A stretch of DNA of 64,000 nt from Gordonia prachuapensis (GCF_036350515.1 NZ_JAZDUE010000009.1:165820-229819); one strand, 5' to 3'; counted from the stretch's first letter, positions 7,307 to 16,864 are shown. Notes: generated by a model from the letters alone, not told the origin. Numbers and translations are program-made.

Positions 7307-9418
7307 TCATTTCGGGTGAATCCGTGGCGGCATCTGCAGACCACACCGCAGGATCTCGTACTCGGGCTCCCGTTCGATCCGGTAGTCGGTCCAGACGAAA
7401 GACTCCTTGAGGTTTCGTTTGAACCGCTCCCACGTCCACGTCGCCTCGTACGAATCGAACCGGTCCCGGGTCTCCGGACACCGCAGCGCGACCTCCGCCT
7501 GACGCACCAGGTCCTCGTCGAGATATCCCGGCAGGACCGGCTTGCGCGGAAAGGCGCCGGCCTCGGCGACCACCCACTCCGACGGCAATACCTTGTCGTG
7601 GCCGATGCGACCGTCCTCGAGCCGTTCGGTGTGTGCCGCCAGCGGATAGGCCAGGCCCATCTGGTCGATGACCCGGACGTCGAGCGGTGCGTTCATGCTG
7701 GTCATCCCCAGATTGAGGAAGTAGACCGTCAGCATGCGGTCCTCGGGTGCGATGTCGCCGGGCAGCTTCGCGATGTACCACTCGTCGTAGTTGAACGACG
7801 GCAGGACGACGCCACCCTCGTCGTGGTAGCGCTCGATCCACTCCGCCATCGCGCCCATCCGCGGGTAGTCGAGGTAGTCCTCGGCGGTCACCGGGTTGGT
7901 GTTGCCCATGTTGGTGACGTAGAAGCGTCGTTCGTCGACGATGCCGCTGCGACCGATGTCGATGCCGGCGTTGGGCAACACGTTCTGACTGCACACCGCG
8001 GCCCACGCCACCGTGGTCACCCAGAACGCACCCATGACGGCCGAGCCGGCGAGCTGCAGCCGGACCCGACGACGGGGTTCACCGTCACCGTCCGTCGCCG
8101 TCGCGGGCCTCCGCCGGAACGCCTGGCCGACGTGGGCCGGGATGGTCACCGGCAGGACCATCAGCGGCAGCAGCAGGGTGAACAGCGACGCGAGCAGGAC
8201 CCGGCCGTGCATGAAGTCGCCGCCCTGGCGAATCCAGTAGACACCGCCGATCAGTCCGGCCACCAGGATCGTCACGACCACCGCGGTGGGGGTCTGCAAC
8301 GCCGTCGACCACCGGCCCATACGGCTGCGCCACGAGATCTGCTCACGCTCGGGGGTGTCGGCTGCAGGGGTGTCAGATGCGGGGTCCCCGCGCTCGGCGA
8401 CTCGCCGTCCGACGACGAGCATGACGCCGGCCAGGATCACCAGCACGGCGGGCAGGACCAGCACATAGGGCCCGAACAGGTTGGCCACATAGAGCAGGCC
8501 CTGGTGCCATTTGGCGCCGCTGGCGTCCTTCGCGACGGCCGGGTTCGGCACCAGCAGGGCGTAGTAGCCCATCCGGAAGATCTGATACCCGACGGGCAGG
8601 ACCGCGGCGACGACGACCATCCCGATCCGCATCCACCACGAGTTGGGGGCGATCACGAGCAGCATCAGCACGAGCCCGCCGAGGATCGTCAGTTCGGGGC
8701 GGATCAGCGGCGCCAGACCGGCGGTGAACGCCAGCGCGAGGGTGGCGGCCTGCTGGCCCCGCGAGGCGGCGCGGCCGGGCCGACGGCTCCACGCCACCAG
8801 CTGACACCACAGGACGGCGATCCAGAAGATGCAGAGGCCGTTCTCCAGGCCGCTCGTCGCGAAGTCGCGCGCCGGTGGCAGCGCGATGTAGAGGATGACG
8901 CCGAACGGCAGCAACAGGGTCCAGCCGTCGCCGGTGAGCCCGCCCAGGCGCGTGCGGTGGAGGCGGGCGCTGCCGTACATGGCGATCGGGATCGCCGAGA
9001 CCGACAGCACCAGGGCGACCCACAGCGCGACGTACTCGAGCTGACCGTCGGTGACCTCGGCCCAGAACCAGAGCAGGTACGTCCACGCCGTCGAGGTGTT
9101 GGCCTCCACGCGTTCGCCGATGTTGAACACGGGGCCGTTTCCGGCGAAGAGATTGCGCAGGGTGCGCAGGACGATCAGCCCGTCGTCGGCGATCCAGCGG
9201 CGCTGCCAGACACCGATCGTGAAGAACGTGGTGACGGTGACCGTCCCGACGAGGAAACTGATGACCGGCACCCACTGTCGTGGTCCCCAGGCCCGCAGGC
9301 CACGCCGCTCGGTGTCGTCGGGCTCCGCGGTGCTGTCTGCCGGTTCGATGTCGGCCCGTTCGGAATCGGCCCGTTCAGAACTGTCGGACCCGGGGGTTCG
9401 CACCTCAGGAGACTGCAT
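7307..9418 (-). CDS. aftB: Arabinofuranosyltransferase AftB
   Basis: A 703-residue polytopic GT-C glycosyltransferase that adds terminal beta-1,2-arabinofuranose to arabinan using decaprenyl-phosphoryl-arabinose. The N-terminus is a charged cytoplasmic tail. The first membrane span (ISFLVGTVTVTTFFTIGVW) is followed by the family-typical loop WIADDGLIVLRTLRNLF with its Asp pair near residue 76 and GERVEANTSTAWTYLLWF. Many hydrophobic spans and a C-terminal periplasmic domain follow. ATG 9418 overlaps the ubiA stop by 14 bases. Order glf-glfT2-PAP2-ubiA-aftB matches the mycobacterial Rv3809c-Rv3805c run. Confidence 0.93.
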   Translation of the reverse strand: MQSPEVRTPGSDSSERADSERADIEPADSTAEPDDTERRGLRAWGPRQWVPVISFLVGTVTVTTFFTIGVWQRRWIADDGLIVLRTLRNLFAGNGPVFNIGERVEANTSTAWTYLLWFWAEVTDGQLEYVALWVALVLSVSAIPIAMYGSARLHRTRLGGLTGDGWTLLLPFGVILYIALPPARDFATSGLENGLCIFWIAVLWCQLVAWSRRPGRAASRGQQAATLALAFTAGLAPLIRPELTILGGLVLMLLVIAPNSWWMRIGMVVVAAVLPVGYQIFRMGYYALLVPNPAVAKDASGAKWHQGLLYVANLFGPYVLVLPAVLVILAGVMLVVGRRVAERGDPASDTPAADTPEREQISWRSRMGRWSTALQTPTAVVVTILVAGLIGGVYWIRQGGDFMHGRVLLASLFTLLLPLMVLPVTIPAHVGQAFRRRPATATDGDGEPRRRVRLQLAGSAVMGAFWVTTVAWAAVCSQNVLPNAGIDIGRSGIVDERRFYVTNMGNTNPVTAEDYLDYPRMGAMAEWIERYHDEGGVVLPSFNYDEWYIAKLPGDIAPEDRMLTVYFLNLGMTSMNAPLDVRVIDQMGLAYPLAAHTERLEDGRIGHDKVLPSEWVVAEAGAFPRKPVLPGYLDEDLVRQAEVALRCPETRDRFDSYEATWTWERFKRNLKESFVWTDYRIEREPEYEILRCGLQMPPRIHPK

Positions 9419-10316
9419 AGACCGCGACACCCACGCACACCAGCCAGGCGACCGCCAGCAACTGCAGGACGCGGTCGCCGAGCGCGATCTCCTCCGGTTC
9501 GCCGGCCTGACCGCCGTCGATGTCGACGGCGTAGCGCAGGATCGCGATGGTGAACGGGACCATCGACACGGAGTAGGCGACATTCGTGTCGGCGTTGTCG
9601 AACGCCCACAGACCGTAGAAGACGACCACTGCGGTCGCCGACAGCGTCCACACGAATCGCAGGTAGGTCGTGGTGTAGTACTGCAGCGCCTTGCGGATCT
9701 TGGCGCCGGTCCGCTCGGCGAGTTGCAGCTCCGCGTAGCGCTTGCCCGCGGCCATGAACAGCGAGCCGAACGCCATCACCAGCAGGAACCACTGCGACAG
9801 TTCGATGTCGGCGGCGACACCGCCGGCGATGGCACGCAGCAGGAAGCCCGAGGAGACGATGCAGATGTCGATGACGGGCTGGTTCTTCCAGCCGAAGCAG
9901 TAGCCGAGCTGGATGCCGAGGTAGATCGCGATGACGACCGCGGTTTCCCAGTTCGCGATCAGTGAGATCCCCAGCGACGCGATGGCCAATGCGGTCGCGA
10001 GGCCGTAGGCGAGCGGCACGGGCACCACACCGGCTGCGATCGGACGGAATCGCTTGGTCGGATGGTTGCGGTCGGACTCGACGTCGCGGGCATCGTTGAT
10101 CAGGTAGATGCTCGACGCCACCAGACAGAACGCGACGAATGCGATCGCGACCGGGCCCAGTACGTCCCCGTCGCCGACGCTGCCTGCGGCCAGCGGCGCG
10201 GCGAGAACGAGTACGTTCTTCACCCACTGCCGTGGGCGCACCGCTTTGATCAGTCCGGTCGCCAGATTCTTCGGCGGTGCCAACACCGTGTCGTGCTCGA
10301 TCGGCTCTTCGCTCAT
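9405..10316 (-). CDS. ubiA: Decaprenyl-phosphate phosphoribosyltransferase (UbiA family)
   Basis: A 303-residue integral-membrane prenyltransferase-fold enzyme that joins decaprenyl phosphate and PRPP, the first membrane step to the arabinose donor DPA. The active-site motif is YLINDARDVESDR (NDxxD, about residue 70), and a second polar loop GKRYAELQLAER lies near residue 190. About nine hydrophobic spans are visible and the length equals the mycobacterial enzyme (302 residues). ATG 10316 lies 10 bases after the PAP2 phosphatase stop, indicating one transcript. Confidence is high from motif plus context. Confidence 0.94.
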   Translation of the reverse strand: MSEEPIEHDTVLAPPKNLATGLIKAVRPRQWVKNVLVLAAPLAAGSVGDGDVLGPVAIAFVAFCLVASSIYLINDARDVESDRNHPTKRFRPIAAGVVPVPLAYGLATALAIASLGISLIANWETAVVIAIYLGIQLGYCFGWKNQPVIDICIVSSGFLLRAIAGGVAADIELSQWFLLVMAFGSLFMAAGKRYAELQLAERTGAKIRKALQYYTTTYLRFVWTLSATAVVVFYGLWAFDNADTNVAYSVSMVPFTIAILRYAVDIDGGQAGEPEEIALGDRVLQLLAVAWLVCVGVAVYAVS

Positions 10317-10326
10317 GTCCTCGGGC

Positions 10327-10923
10327 TCATCTCGTAGCGACGTTCGTCGCGAACAGTCTGTCACCCGCCACCACGGCCGCCGCGCTCGCGGCACCGATGG
10401 CCGCCCCGGCGAGGACATCGGTGGGGTAGTGCACGCCGAGGACCAGCCGGGACAGCAGCATCGGCGGTACCAGGACGGCGGGCAGCGCCGCGGGCGGCAG
10501 TCCGGCGGCGCGCCCGATGAGGATCGCCGCGGCCGTCGTCGACGTGGCGTGCGACGACGGGAAGCTCAGCTTGCTGGGCGTCGACACCCCGACCGCGATG
10601 CGTTCGTCGTGGGGGCGCTTGCGTCGCACGACCCGCTTGATGATCACCGAGGCGGCGTGCGCACCGAATGCCCCGACGCCCGCCTCCGCCCAGTGACGAA
10701 CCGCGGTGCTGTCCCCACGACGACGCGTCGCGAGCACACCCGCGCCAGCGATGGCCAGCCAGCCGAGGGAGTGTTCACCGAAGTGCGACATGCCGCGGGC
10801 GGCCGACACGACACCCGGTCGGTTCGCGACGACCCGTTGCACCGCGAGCAACGCCGCGACCTCACCGGTGGCCGGCGGTATGACGACCGGCGTCTGCACC
10901 GACTCAGTCGATTCCGAAGACAC
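10327..10923 (-). CDS. PAP2-family phosphatase (Rv3807c-like, DPPR phosphatase candidate)
   Basis: A 198-residue membrane phosphatase with the full PAP2 signature: KRVVRRKRP (KxxxxxxRP), SFPSSHAT (PSGH-type) and SRLVLGVHYPTDVLAG (SRxxxxxHxxxD). Its place between glfT2 and ubiA fits the proposed decaprenylphosphoryl-5-phosphoribose phosphatase, which removes the 5-phosphate from the UbiA product. The start is GTG 10923, with AGGAG 10 bases upstream, and overlaps the glfT2 end by 20 bases. The substrate is inferred from context. Confidence 0.9.
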   Translation of the reverse strand: MSSESTESVQTPVVIPPATGEVAALLAVQRVVANRPGVVSAARGMSHFGEHSLGWLAIAGAGVLATRRRGDSTAVRHWAEAGVGAFGAHAASVIIKRVVRRKRPHDERIAVGVSTPSKLSFPSSHATSTTAAAILIGRAAGLPPAALPAVLVPPMLLSRLVLGVHYPTDVLAGAAIGAASAAAVVAGDRLFATNVATR

Positions 10924-12844
10924 GCGCCCAGCTCTCCTGACTCGTCAGATCCTGATGTGCGGCCCGATAGGTGTCGCGCATGTCCGGGAAACGGTCCTTC
11001 AGTTCCCGGACCAGACCCGCCGACTCCTTGGCGAGGGCGATCATCTTGTCGCGGTCCCGCTTGCGGTACACCACGCCGCGGCCGTCGGCGGTGGTCACCG
11101 TGACCCCGTCGACCCGGCCCAGGCTGAACCAGCGCGCCTCGATCGGCGGGAAGTTCGCCTGCGGCACCTCGTGGTGGCGTGGGTCGGCGGGTTTGGCGTT
11201 GCGGACCAGCGCCGCGGTCAGCGACTTGAGCTTGGCGACCCGACCCTCGGGGATGTTGGTGCCCAGGTGGGTGGCCTGACCGCTGGTGCGGGGCAGTTCG
11301 GTCGCGGACGGCAACACCACCGCGTCCGGGTACTGCTTGCGCATCGCGGCGACCTTCGGCAACGCGGTCGGCAGCAGGCTGCGGATGTGGTCGGGTCCGG
11401 CGAGGAAGTCGCGGATCGCCTCGTTCTGGATCGCGACCGTCGAATACTCCAGGCACAAAAGGTGTTTCGCGGTCGCCTTGACCATCGACTTCAGGATGCC
11501 GTCGATGGGGCCGTCCTTGGTGAGCGACGCGACGACGAGCCGGTTGCGCAGGTGGAAGTACGCCTGCCAGTCGATGGCGTCGTCCTTGTCGCTCCAGGCC
11601 ATGTGCCAGATGGCGATACCCGGGACGGTGGCGGTCGGGTAGCCGGCCTTGGCCGCGCGCAACGCGAACTCCCAGTCGTCCCACTTGATGAACAGCGGCA
11701 TCGGCAGGCCGATCTCCTCGGCACACTGCCGCGGGATCATGCACATCCACCAGCCGTTGCCCTCGACGTCGATGCGCCGATGCAGGTTCTTGGAGTTCTC
11801 CCGGTCGCGCAGTGGGTATTTCGCGAAGTTGTGGTCGTAGGAGACGAACGGTGCCGCGGTCCACATGAACTTCTCGCGGTTGATGACCTCACCCATGCAG
11901 TGCAGGTGGCTGCGATCCTGCAGGTTGAGCATCTGGCCGCCGACGAGCATGGGGGACTTGGCGAAGCGCGACATGGCCAGTGCCCGCAGGATCGAGTCGG
12001 GCTCGATCATGATGTCGTCGTCCATGTACAGGATGTACGGAGAGTCGGTGCGCCGCAACGCTTCGTACATGATGCGCGCGTAACCGCCGGAGCCGCCCAG
12101 GTTCGGCTGGTCGAAGATGTTCAGCCGATCGCCGAGTGCCGCGGCCGCCTCGTCGTAGCCGGGCTCGTCGACCACCTTGCGGGTGCCCTGGTCGGGCATC
12201 ATCACCGCGTCGATCACCTCGTCCACCAACGGATCCGACGTGAGGGCGGCGAGTGCGTTGACCGCATCGGTCGGCCGATTGAAGGTGGGGATGCCGACCG
12301 TGACTCGTTTGGTGTCGTCGCCGGAAGCTGCCTCGATCGGCGAATACCAACCTGCCGCGACGATCTCGGTGTCGGTGTCGGTGGTGATGTCGAACCAGAT
12401 CCAGCCGCCGTCCTCGAAGGGTCCGAGGTCGAGCTCGAATTCCGCGACGCCGCGCCCGTTCTCGTCGGTGTCGATGAGGTCGCCGCCGATCGCGATGCGC
12501 GACCCGTCGATCTTCGAGCGGTAGAGGTCGACCCGACAGGTGCCGAGGACCTCCACGCGCAGCACCACCGACTCGAGGACACTCCAGCGGCGCCAGTAGG
12601 CGGCGGCGAACGCGTTGAAGTAGGTCTCGAAGCTCACCTCGGACTCGGCACCGAGCAACACCGATGTCCGGCTCGGGGCGTGCGCGCGGCGTGGATTGTT
12701 CTGCGACTCCACCACATACAGGGACCGGACGTCGATCGGCTCGCCCGCTCGGGGGAAGATGACCCGCTGCAGCAACGCGGCGGCCTTCGACGGGCCGGAC
12801 CCCGCGGCGGGGATGTCGGACTGGTTCACGGGTGTCACGGTCAT
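10904..12844 (-). CDS. glfT2: Galactofuranosyltransferase GlfT2
   Basis: A 646-residue GT2 enzyme that polymerises the galactan backbone with alternating beta-1,5 and beta-1,6 galactofuranose from UDP-Galf. The N-terminal beta-sandwich is followed by the GT-A domain with NLGGSGGYARIMYEAL, the metal-binding YMDDDIM (about residue 272) and IKWDDWEFALRA carrying the catalytic-base region (about residue 387), then HMAW. Length is close to the mycobacterial protein (637). ATG 12844 has GAGG 8 bases upstream; a GTG at 12874 would add 10 residues. It follows glf by 22 bases. Confidence 0.94.
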   Translation of the reverse strand: MTVTPVNQSDIPAAGSGPSKAAALLQRVIFPRAGEPIDVRSLYVVESQNNPRRAHAPSRTSVLLGAESEVSFETYFNAFAAAYWRRWSVLESVVLRVEVLGTCRVDLYRSKIDGSRIAIGGDLIDTDENGRGVAEFELDLGPFEDGGWIWFDITTDTDTEIVAAGWYSPIEAASGDDTKRVTVGIPTFNRPTDAVNALAALTSDPLVDEVIDAVMMPDQGTRKVVDEPGYDEAAAALGDRLNIFDQPNLGGSGGYARIMYEALRRTDSPYILYMDDDIMIEPDSILRALAMSRFAKSPMLVGGQMLNLQDRSHLHCMGEVINREKFMWTAAPFVSYDHNFAKYPLRDRENSKNLHRRIDVEGNGWWMCMIPRQCAEEIGLPMPLFIKWDDWEFALRAAKAGYPTATVPGIAIWHMAWSDKDDAIDWQAYFHLRNRLVVASLTKDGPIDGILKSMVKATAKHLLCLEYSTVAIQNEAIRDFLAGPDHIRSLLPTALPKVAAMRKQYPDAVVLPSATELPRTSGQATHLGTNIPEGRVAKLKSLTAALVRNAKPADPRHHEVPQANFPPIEARWFSLGRVDGVTVTTADGRGVVYRKRDRDKMIALAKESAGLVRELKDRFPDMRDTYRAAHQDLTSQESWARVFGID

Positions 12845-12866
12845 CTGTTCCGCCTCATGAGTTCGG

Positions 12867-14102
12867 TCATCGGTCACCCGCCGCCGCGTCGAGCGGCGCG
12901 CCGTCGGCGAGATGCGGTGCCAGGGTGTTGTCGAACATGGTGAGCGCACTCGCGATCGCCATGTGCATGTCGAGGTACTGGTAGGTGCCGAGCCGCCCGC
13001 CGAACAACACCTTCTGTTGCGCGGTCTCGGCTTTGGCGAGTTCGCGGTACGCCGACACCATCTCGCGATCCTCCGGCGTGTTGATCGGGTAGTACGGCTC
13101 GTCGTCGGCCTCGGCGAATCGGCTGTACTCGCGCATGATGACGGTCTGGTCCGACGGGTAGGAATTGCGCTCCGGGTGGAAGTGCCGGAACTCGTGGATG
13201 CGCGTGTAGGGCACGTCGGCGTCGTTGTAGTTCATCACCGGGGTGCCCTGGAAGTCACCGGTGTCGAGCACCTCGGTCTCGAAATCGAGTGTGCGCCAGC
13301 CGAGTCGGCCCGCCGAGTAGTCGAAGTAGCGGTCCAGCGGGCCGGTGTAGACGACCGGTGCGTCCGGCGACTGCGCCCGTAGCTCGTCGCGGACGGCGAA
13401 CCAGTCGGTGTCGAGCCGCACCTCGATGCGGTCGTCGTCGGCCATCTTCTCCAGCCACGCGGTGTACCCGTCGACGGGCAGACCCTCGTAGGTGTCGTTG
13501 AAGTAGCGGTTGTCGAACGTGTAGCGCACGGGCAACCGGGTGATGTTGCCGGCGGGCAGTTCCTTCGGGTCGGTCTGCCACTGCTTGGCGGTGTAGTGCT
13601 TGACGAACGCCTCGTAGAGGGGACGGCCGATCAGGCTGATCGCCTTCTCCTCGAGGTTCTTGGCGTCGGCGGTGTCGATCTCGGCGGCCTGCTCGGCGAT
13701 CAGCGCGCGCGCCTCGTCGGGGCTGAAGTAGCGGCCGAAGAACTGCGACACGAGGCCGAGGCCCATCGGGAACTGGTAGGCCTGGCCCTGGTACATCGCG
13801 AAGACGCGATGCTGGTACCCGGTGAAGACGGTGAACTGGTTGACGTAATCCCACACCCGCTTGTTGGAGGTGTGGAACAGGTGGGCGCCGTACTTGTGGA
13901 TCTCGATACCCGTGGTGGGTTCGGGTTCGGAGTACGCGTTGCCGCCGATGTGCGGGCGCCGGTCGAGGACCAGCACCTTCTTGTCGAGCTGGGTCGCGGC
14001 GCGCTCGGCGACCGTCAATCCGTAGAAGCCGGAGCCGACGACGATGAGGTCGACGGCGGTGCCGTCCGCCCGGTTGCTCGGGTCCTGACCATTTCCTGCC
14101 AC
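12867..14102 (-). CDS. glf: UDP-galactopyranose mutase
   Basis: A 411-residue FAD enzyme that converts UDP-galactopyranose to UDP-galactofuranose, the substrate of GlfT2. The FAD motif VVGSGFYGLTVAERAA sits near residue 21, followed by RRPHIGGNAYSE and the active-site region GIEIHKYGAHLFHTSNKRVW. The later EYSRFAEADDEPYYPI and GRLGTYQYLDMHMAI segments are standard for Glf. The only suitable start is GTG 14102. No ribosome-binding site is visible, but a TACCCT box lies 8 bases upstream, consistent with a leaderless mRNA. Confidence 0.95.
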   Translation of the reverse strand: MAGNGQDPSNRADGTAVDLIVVGSGFYGLTVAERAATQLDKKVLVLDRRPHIGGNAYSEPEPTTGIEIHKYGAHLFHTSNKRVWDYVNQFTVFTGYQHRVFAMYQGQAYQFPMGLGLVSQFFGRYFSPDEARALIAEQAAEIDTADAKNLEEKAISLIGRPLYEAFVKHYTAKQWQTDPKELPAGNITRLPVRYTFDNRYFNDTYEGLPVDGYTAWLEKMADDDRIEVRLDTDWFAVRDELRAQSPDAPVVYTGPLDRYFDYSAGRLGWRTLDFETEVLDTGDFQGTPVMNYNDADVPYTRIHEFRHFHPERNSYPSDQTVIMREYSRFAEADDEPYYPINTPEDREMVSAYRELAKAETAQQKVLFGGRLGTYQYLDMHMAIASALTMFDNTLAPHLADGAPLDAAAGDR

Positions 14103-14110
14103 GGGAGTTC

Positions 14111-14116
14111 AGGGTA
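14111..14116 (-). promoter_or_regulatory. Candidate -10 box, leaderless glf transcript
   Basis: TACCCT on the minus strand, 8 bases before the GTG of glf, with no Shine-Dalgarno between. It would head the whole galactan/arabinan operon. No good -35 is visible. Confidence 0.45.
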
Positions 14117-14286
14117 ACGGACCGAACCTGAGGAATCGCCGTGCACACGGCCGCGCGGGGCCATGACCGCAGGAGTGTGCTCTCCCGCCCGCCCGTGTGG
14201 GAACGCCGTCGGCTGGGTAATCTTTTGACCTATCGGCCTGCAGACACCCGGGCGCACGTCCATCGACCGTCGTCAGGGGCCGCCCG

Positions 14287-15081
14287 GTGTCCAATTCGCT
14301 GTCCGATTCTCGCGTTCGTCGCGACCGCTCACCGATCACCCGTGCTGTGGTGGTCGTCCCCGTCCACAATGAGGAACGCCTCCTTCCTTCCTGTCTGGCC
14401 GCCCTTGATGTCGCAAACCGGGTCGTCACGGCCCGTACGCCGGCCGTCGACGTCGAGACGATCGTGGTGCTCGACGCCTGCACCGATGCGTCCTGGCGGG
14501 TCGTGTCACCGCACGTCACAACCCTGACCTGCAGCGCACGGTCGGTCGGTGTGGCGCGTCGGGAAGGGTTCGCCCATTCGGCACGGCGTGAGCGGGACGC
14601 CGGCTGGGAGGAAACGACCTGGTTCGCGACCACCGACGCCGACTCCGAGGTGCCACCGGACTGGTTGGTGACCCATCTCGCGGCCGCCGCGGAAGGCGCA
14701 GACGCATTCGTGGGAACCGTCGTCCCGAACGGCTGGGACAACTGGCCGACGACCGTCGCCGACATGTTCGCCGACCGGTATGTCGCCGACGAGGGACACC
14801 ATCACGTCCACGGCGCCAACCTGGGCATGCGTGCCGACGTGTACCGACGGGTGGGCGGTTTCTCCGCACGTACCGGCGACGAGGACGTCGACATCGTCCG
14901 TCGCCTGCTGTCGTCCGGTGCGCGGGTGTGCCGCAGCCCGCGCTCCCCGGTGGCGACCTCCACCCGCCGCGACGGCCGCACCGACGCCGGATTCGCGCAC
15001 TACCTGCGGCGACTGGAAATCCTGGCAGGCACGCCCGCGGACCCGCGGAAGATCCCGGAGAACTCGGAGGTGTCCCGATGA
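14287..15081 (+). CDS. GT2 family glycosyltransferase (first gene of four-gene cassette)
   Basis: A 264-residue cytoplasmic GT-A glycosyltransferase. The N-terminus has AVVVVPVHNEERLLPSCLAAL and VVLDACTDAS, the metal-binding DxD is in FATTDADSEVPPDWL (about residue 118), and the acceptor-side GDEDVDIVRRLL lies near residue 198. There are no membrane spans. The start is GTG 14287, preceded by AGGGG. Its stop overlaps the next gene's ATG (ATGA), so the four genes to 17517 are translationally coupled. The sugar and acceptor are unknown. Context with a deacetylase and an N-methyltransferase-like protein recalls Nod-factor assembly, an inference only. Confidence 0.85.
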   Translation: MSNSLSDSRVRRDRSPITRAVVVVPVHNEERLLPSCLAALDVANRVVTARTPAVDVETIVVLDACTDASWRVVSPHVTTLTCSARSVGVARREGFAHSARRERDAGWEETTWFATTDADSEVPPDWLVTHLAAAAEGADAFVGTVVPNGWDNWPTTVADMFADRYVADEGHHHVHGANLGMRADVYRRVGGFSARTGDEDVDIVRRLLSSGARVCRSPRSPVATSTRRDGRTDAGFAHYLRRLEILAGTPADPRKIPENSEVSR

Positions 15082-16067
15082 TGTGCAACGCTCCCGCGCT
15101 GGCCCAGCGCATCGTGGCCGAGAAGGTCCTCGACGCGCCGCTGCCGGGCCACGGCGAGACCGCACGCCGGCTGCGCATCCTCGCCGAGCGGTGCCGCGAC
15201 GGCATCGCGGTCGGCCGACTCGTCGAGGCCCACCTCGACGCCGACGCCATCCTCGCCGAGATCCTCGGCGAGCGCGTGGCCCCCGGGGACTTCTGGGGAG
15301 TCTGGGCCGCCGAGCCACCCGAGCCGACGGTGACAGCGGAGCGTCAGGGCGGCCGGTGGGAGCTCACCGGGGCCAAACCGTGGTGTTCCGGCGTCGCGGC
15401 CTGCACACATGCGCTGGTCACCGCCCGCGATGGCGAGCTTCGCCGGCTGTTCGCCGTGGACCTGACCCAACCGGGTGTGTGGCCGGAGCGGGGCGGCTGG
15501 GCCGCCACCGGGATGCGGTCGACCGAGACCGGGACGGCACGGTTCGACCACGCCCCGGCCCGCCCGGTCGGCGCTCCCGGCGACTACCTGAACCGGCCCG
15601 GCTTCTGGCACGGCGGGATCGGGGTGGCCGCCTGCTGGTTCGGCGGGGCCCAGAAGGTGGCGGACACCTTGTACACGGCCGCCGCCGACCGGTCCGACGA
15701 CATCACGCTCATGCACGTCGGTGCCGTCGACGCCCTGCTGGCCCAGGGGCAGGCGCTGCTCGACCACGCCGCCGCCGAAATCGACGCCGCCCCGACAGAC
15801 GAGGTGATGGCGCGGCGTCTCGCCCATCAGGTGCGGTGGTCGATCGAGCAGGTCGCCACCGGCGTCATCGATCGGGTGAACCGCGCGCTCGGCCCGTCAC
15901 CGCTGGTGCACGACCGGGAGCACGCACAGGCGGTGGCCGATCTGGGCGTCTACATCCGGCAGTCGCATGCCGACCGGGATCTCGTGACGCTCGGGCGGCT
16001 CGCCGCACAGGAATGCGCCGCCCGACGAGACGGGTCCGACGGGGCGGGAGAGCAGTCATGTCGGTGA
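15078..16067 (+). CDS. Acyl-CoA dehydrogenase-like protein, short and possibly atypical
   Basis: A 329-residue protein with the middle and C-terminal pattern of acyl-CoA dehydrogenases: the flavin-contact region LTGAKPWCSGVAACTHALVTA, an FWHGGIGVAACWFGGAQ turn and a helical C-terminal half. It is about 50 residues shorter than typical family members, and I cannot identify the usual catalytic glutamate, so it may act on a non-standard substrate or be a non-canonical flavoprotein. ATG 15078 has GGAGG 7 bases upstream and overlaps the GT2 stop. The 3' end overlaps the deacetylase start by 10 bases. Confidence 0.75.
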   Translation: MMCNAPALAQRIVAEKVLDAPLPGHGETARRLRILAERCRDGIAVGRLVEAHLDADAILAEILGERVAPGDFWGVWAAEPPEPTVTAERQGGRWELTGAKPWCSGVAACTHALVTARDGELRRLFAVDLTQPGVWPERGGWAATGMRSTETGTARFDHAPARPVGAPGDYLNRPGFWHGGIGVAACWFGGAQKVADTLYTAAADRSDDITLMHVGAVDALLAQGQALLDHAAAEIDAAPTDEVMARRLAHQVRWSIEQVATGVIDRVNRALGPSPLVHDREHAQAVADLGVYIRQSHADRDLVTLGRLAAQECAARRDGSDGAGEQSCR

Positions 16068-16864
16068 TCGATCCCGCTGAGAAACCGACCCCTGGGGAGC
16101 CGACGACCCCGGGGCTGATCGGCACACCGGTGTCGGCGACGGGCACCGGCGAGGACGCCTGGCAGGCCTGGCTCAACGTGTCGAGTCCGTGGCCGGAGCT
16201 GACCCTCGACGTCGAGCGGCTGATCGTGTTGGGCGCCCACCCCGACGACGAGGTGCTCGGTGCCGGCGGGATCATGGCCGCCGCCGCGCAGGCCGGCGTC
16301 GAGGTCGTCATCGTGTGCATGTCGGACGGCCGGGCGTCGCATCCCGGCTCTCCCACGATGACGCCCGAGCAACTCGCCGAACGCCGGCACGTCGAACTCG
16401 ACACCGCCACCGACCTGCTTGGCGTGGCGCGACCGCGGTGGTGTGGCCTGACCGACGGTGCACTCGCCGAGCAGCACCACACGATGGCCGGGCTCGTCGA
16501 TGCCGTGATCGACGAGGAACCCGATGCGCGCACCGGCCTGCTGTCGGTGTGGTCGCACGACGGTCACCCCGACCACGACGCGGTCGGCCGTAGCGTCGAG
16601 GAGGTCGCCCGGCGTCGCGGGCTGCCGCTGTGGATGTACCCGATCTGGATGTGGCACTGGGCGGTTCCCGGCGACTCGACCATCCCGTGGGATCGCTTGC
16701 GCGCCCACATGATCGACCCGACGATCCTGGCGATCAAGCACGCCGCGATCGGCGCCTTCGACACACAGGTCCGGCCCCTGTCCGACGACCCGGCCGACGC
16801 GGCGATCCTCCCGCCGCATGTCCTCGCCCACCTCACCCGCACCAGGGAGTTCGTCTTCGCATGA
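16058..16864 (+). CDS. PIG-L family N-acetylglucosaminyl deacetylase-like protein
   Basis: A 268-residue zinc hydrolase of the PIG-L/MshB family. The metal site is clear: GAHPDDEVLGAGG (about residue 60; His, Asp, Asp) with the distal histidines in HDGHPDHDAVG (about residue 167). The first 45 residues are a Pro/Thr-rich extension. Family members remove N-acetyl groups from GlcNAc-containing small molecules or lipids. Here the substrate is probably the product of the upstream glycosyltransferase. It overlaps both neighbours (10 bases upstream, ATGA downstream). It is not assigned as mycothiol MshB because of the gene context. Confidence 0.85.
   Translation: MSVIDPAEKPTPGEPTTPGLIGTPVSATGTGEDAWQAWLNVSSPWPELTLDVERLIVLGAHPDDEVLGAGGIMAAAAQAGVEVVIVCMSDGRASHPGSPTMTPEQLAERRHVELDTATDLLGVARPRWCGLTDGALAEQHHTMAGLVDAVIDEEPDARTGLLSVWSHDGHPDHDAVGRSVEEVARRRGLPLWMYPIWMWHWAVPGDSTIPWDRLRAHMIDPTILAIKHAAIGAFDTQVRPLSDDPADAAILPPHVLAHLTRTREFVFA

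Noticed and set aside
7040..9553. An 837-codon plus-strand frame
   Set aside because: Antisense to aftB; low-complexity Arg/Gln/His/Pro composition, no start signal.
10706..12943. A 745-codon plus-strand frame
   Set aside because: Antisense to glfT2, whose motifs and operon position are unambiguous.
16058..16864. Assignment of the PIG-L protein as mycothiol deacetylase MshB
   Set aside because: The coupled glycosyltransferase and NodS-like genes and the divergent N-terminus argue for another substrate.
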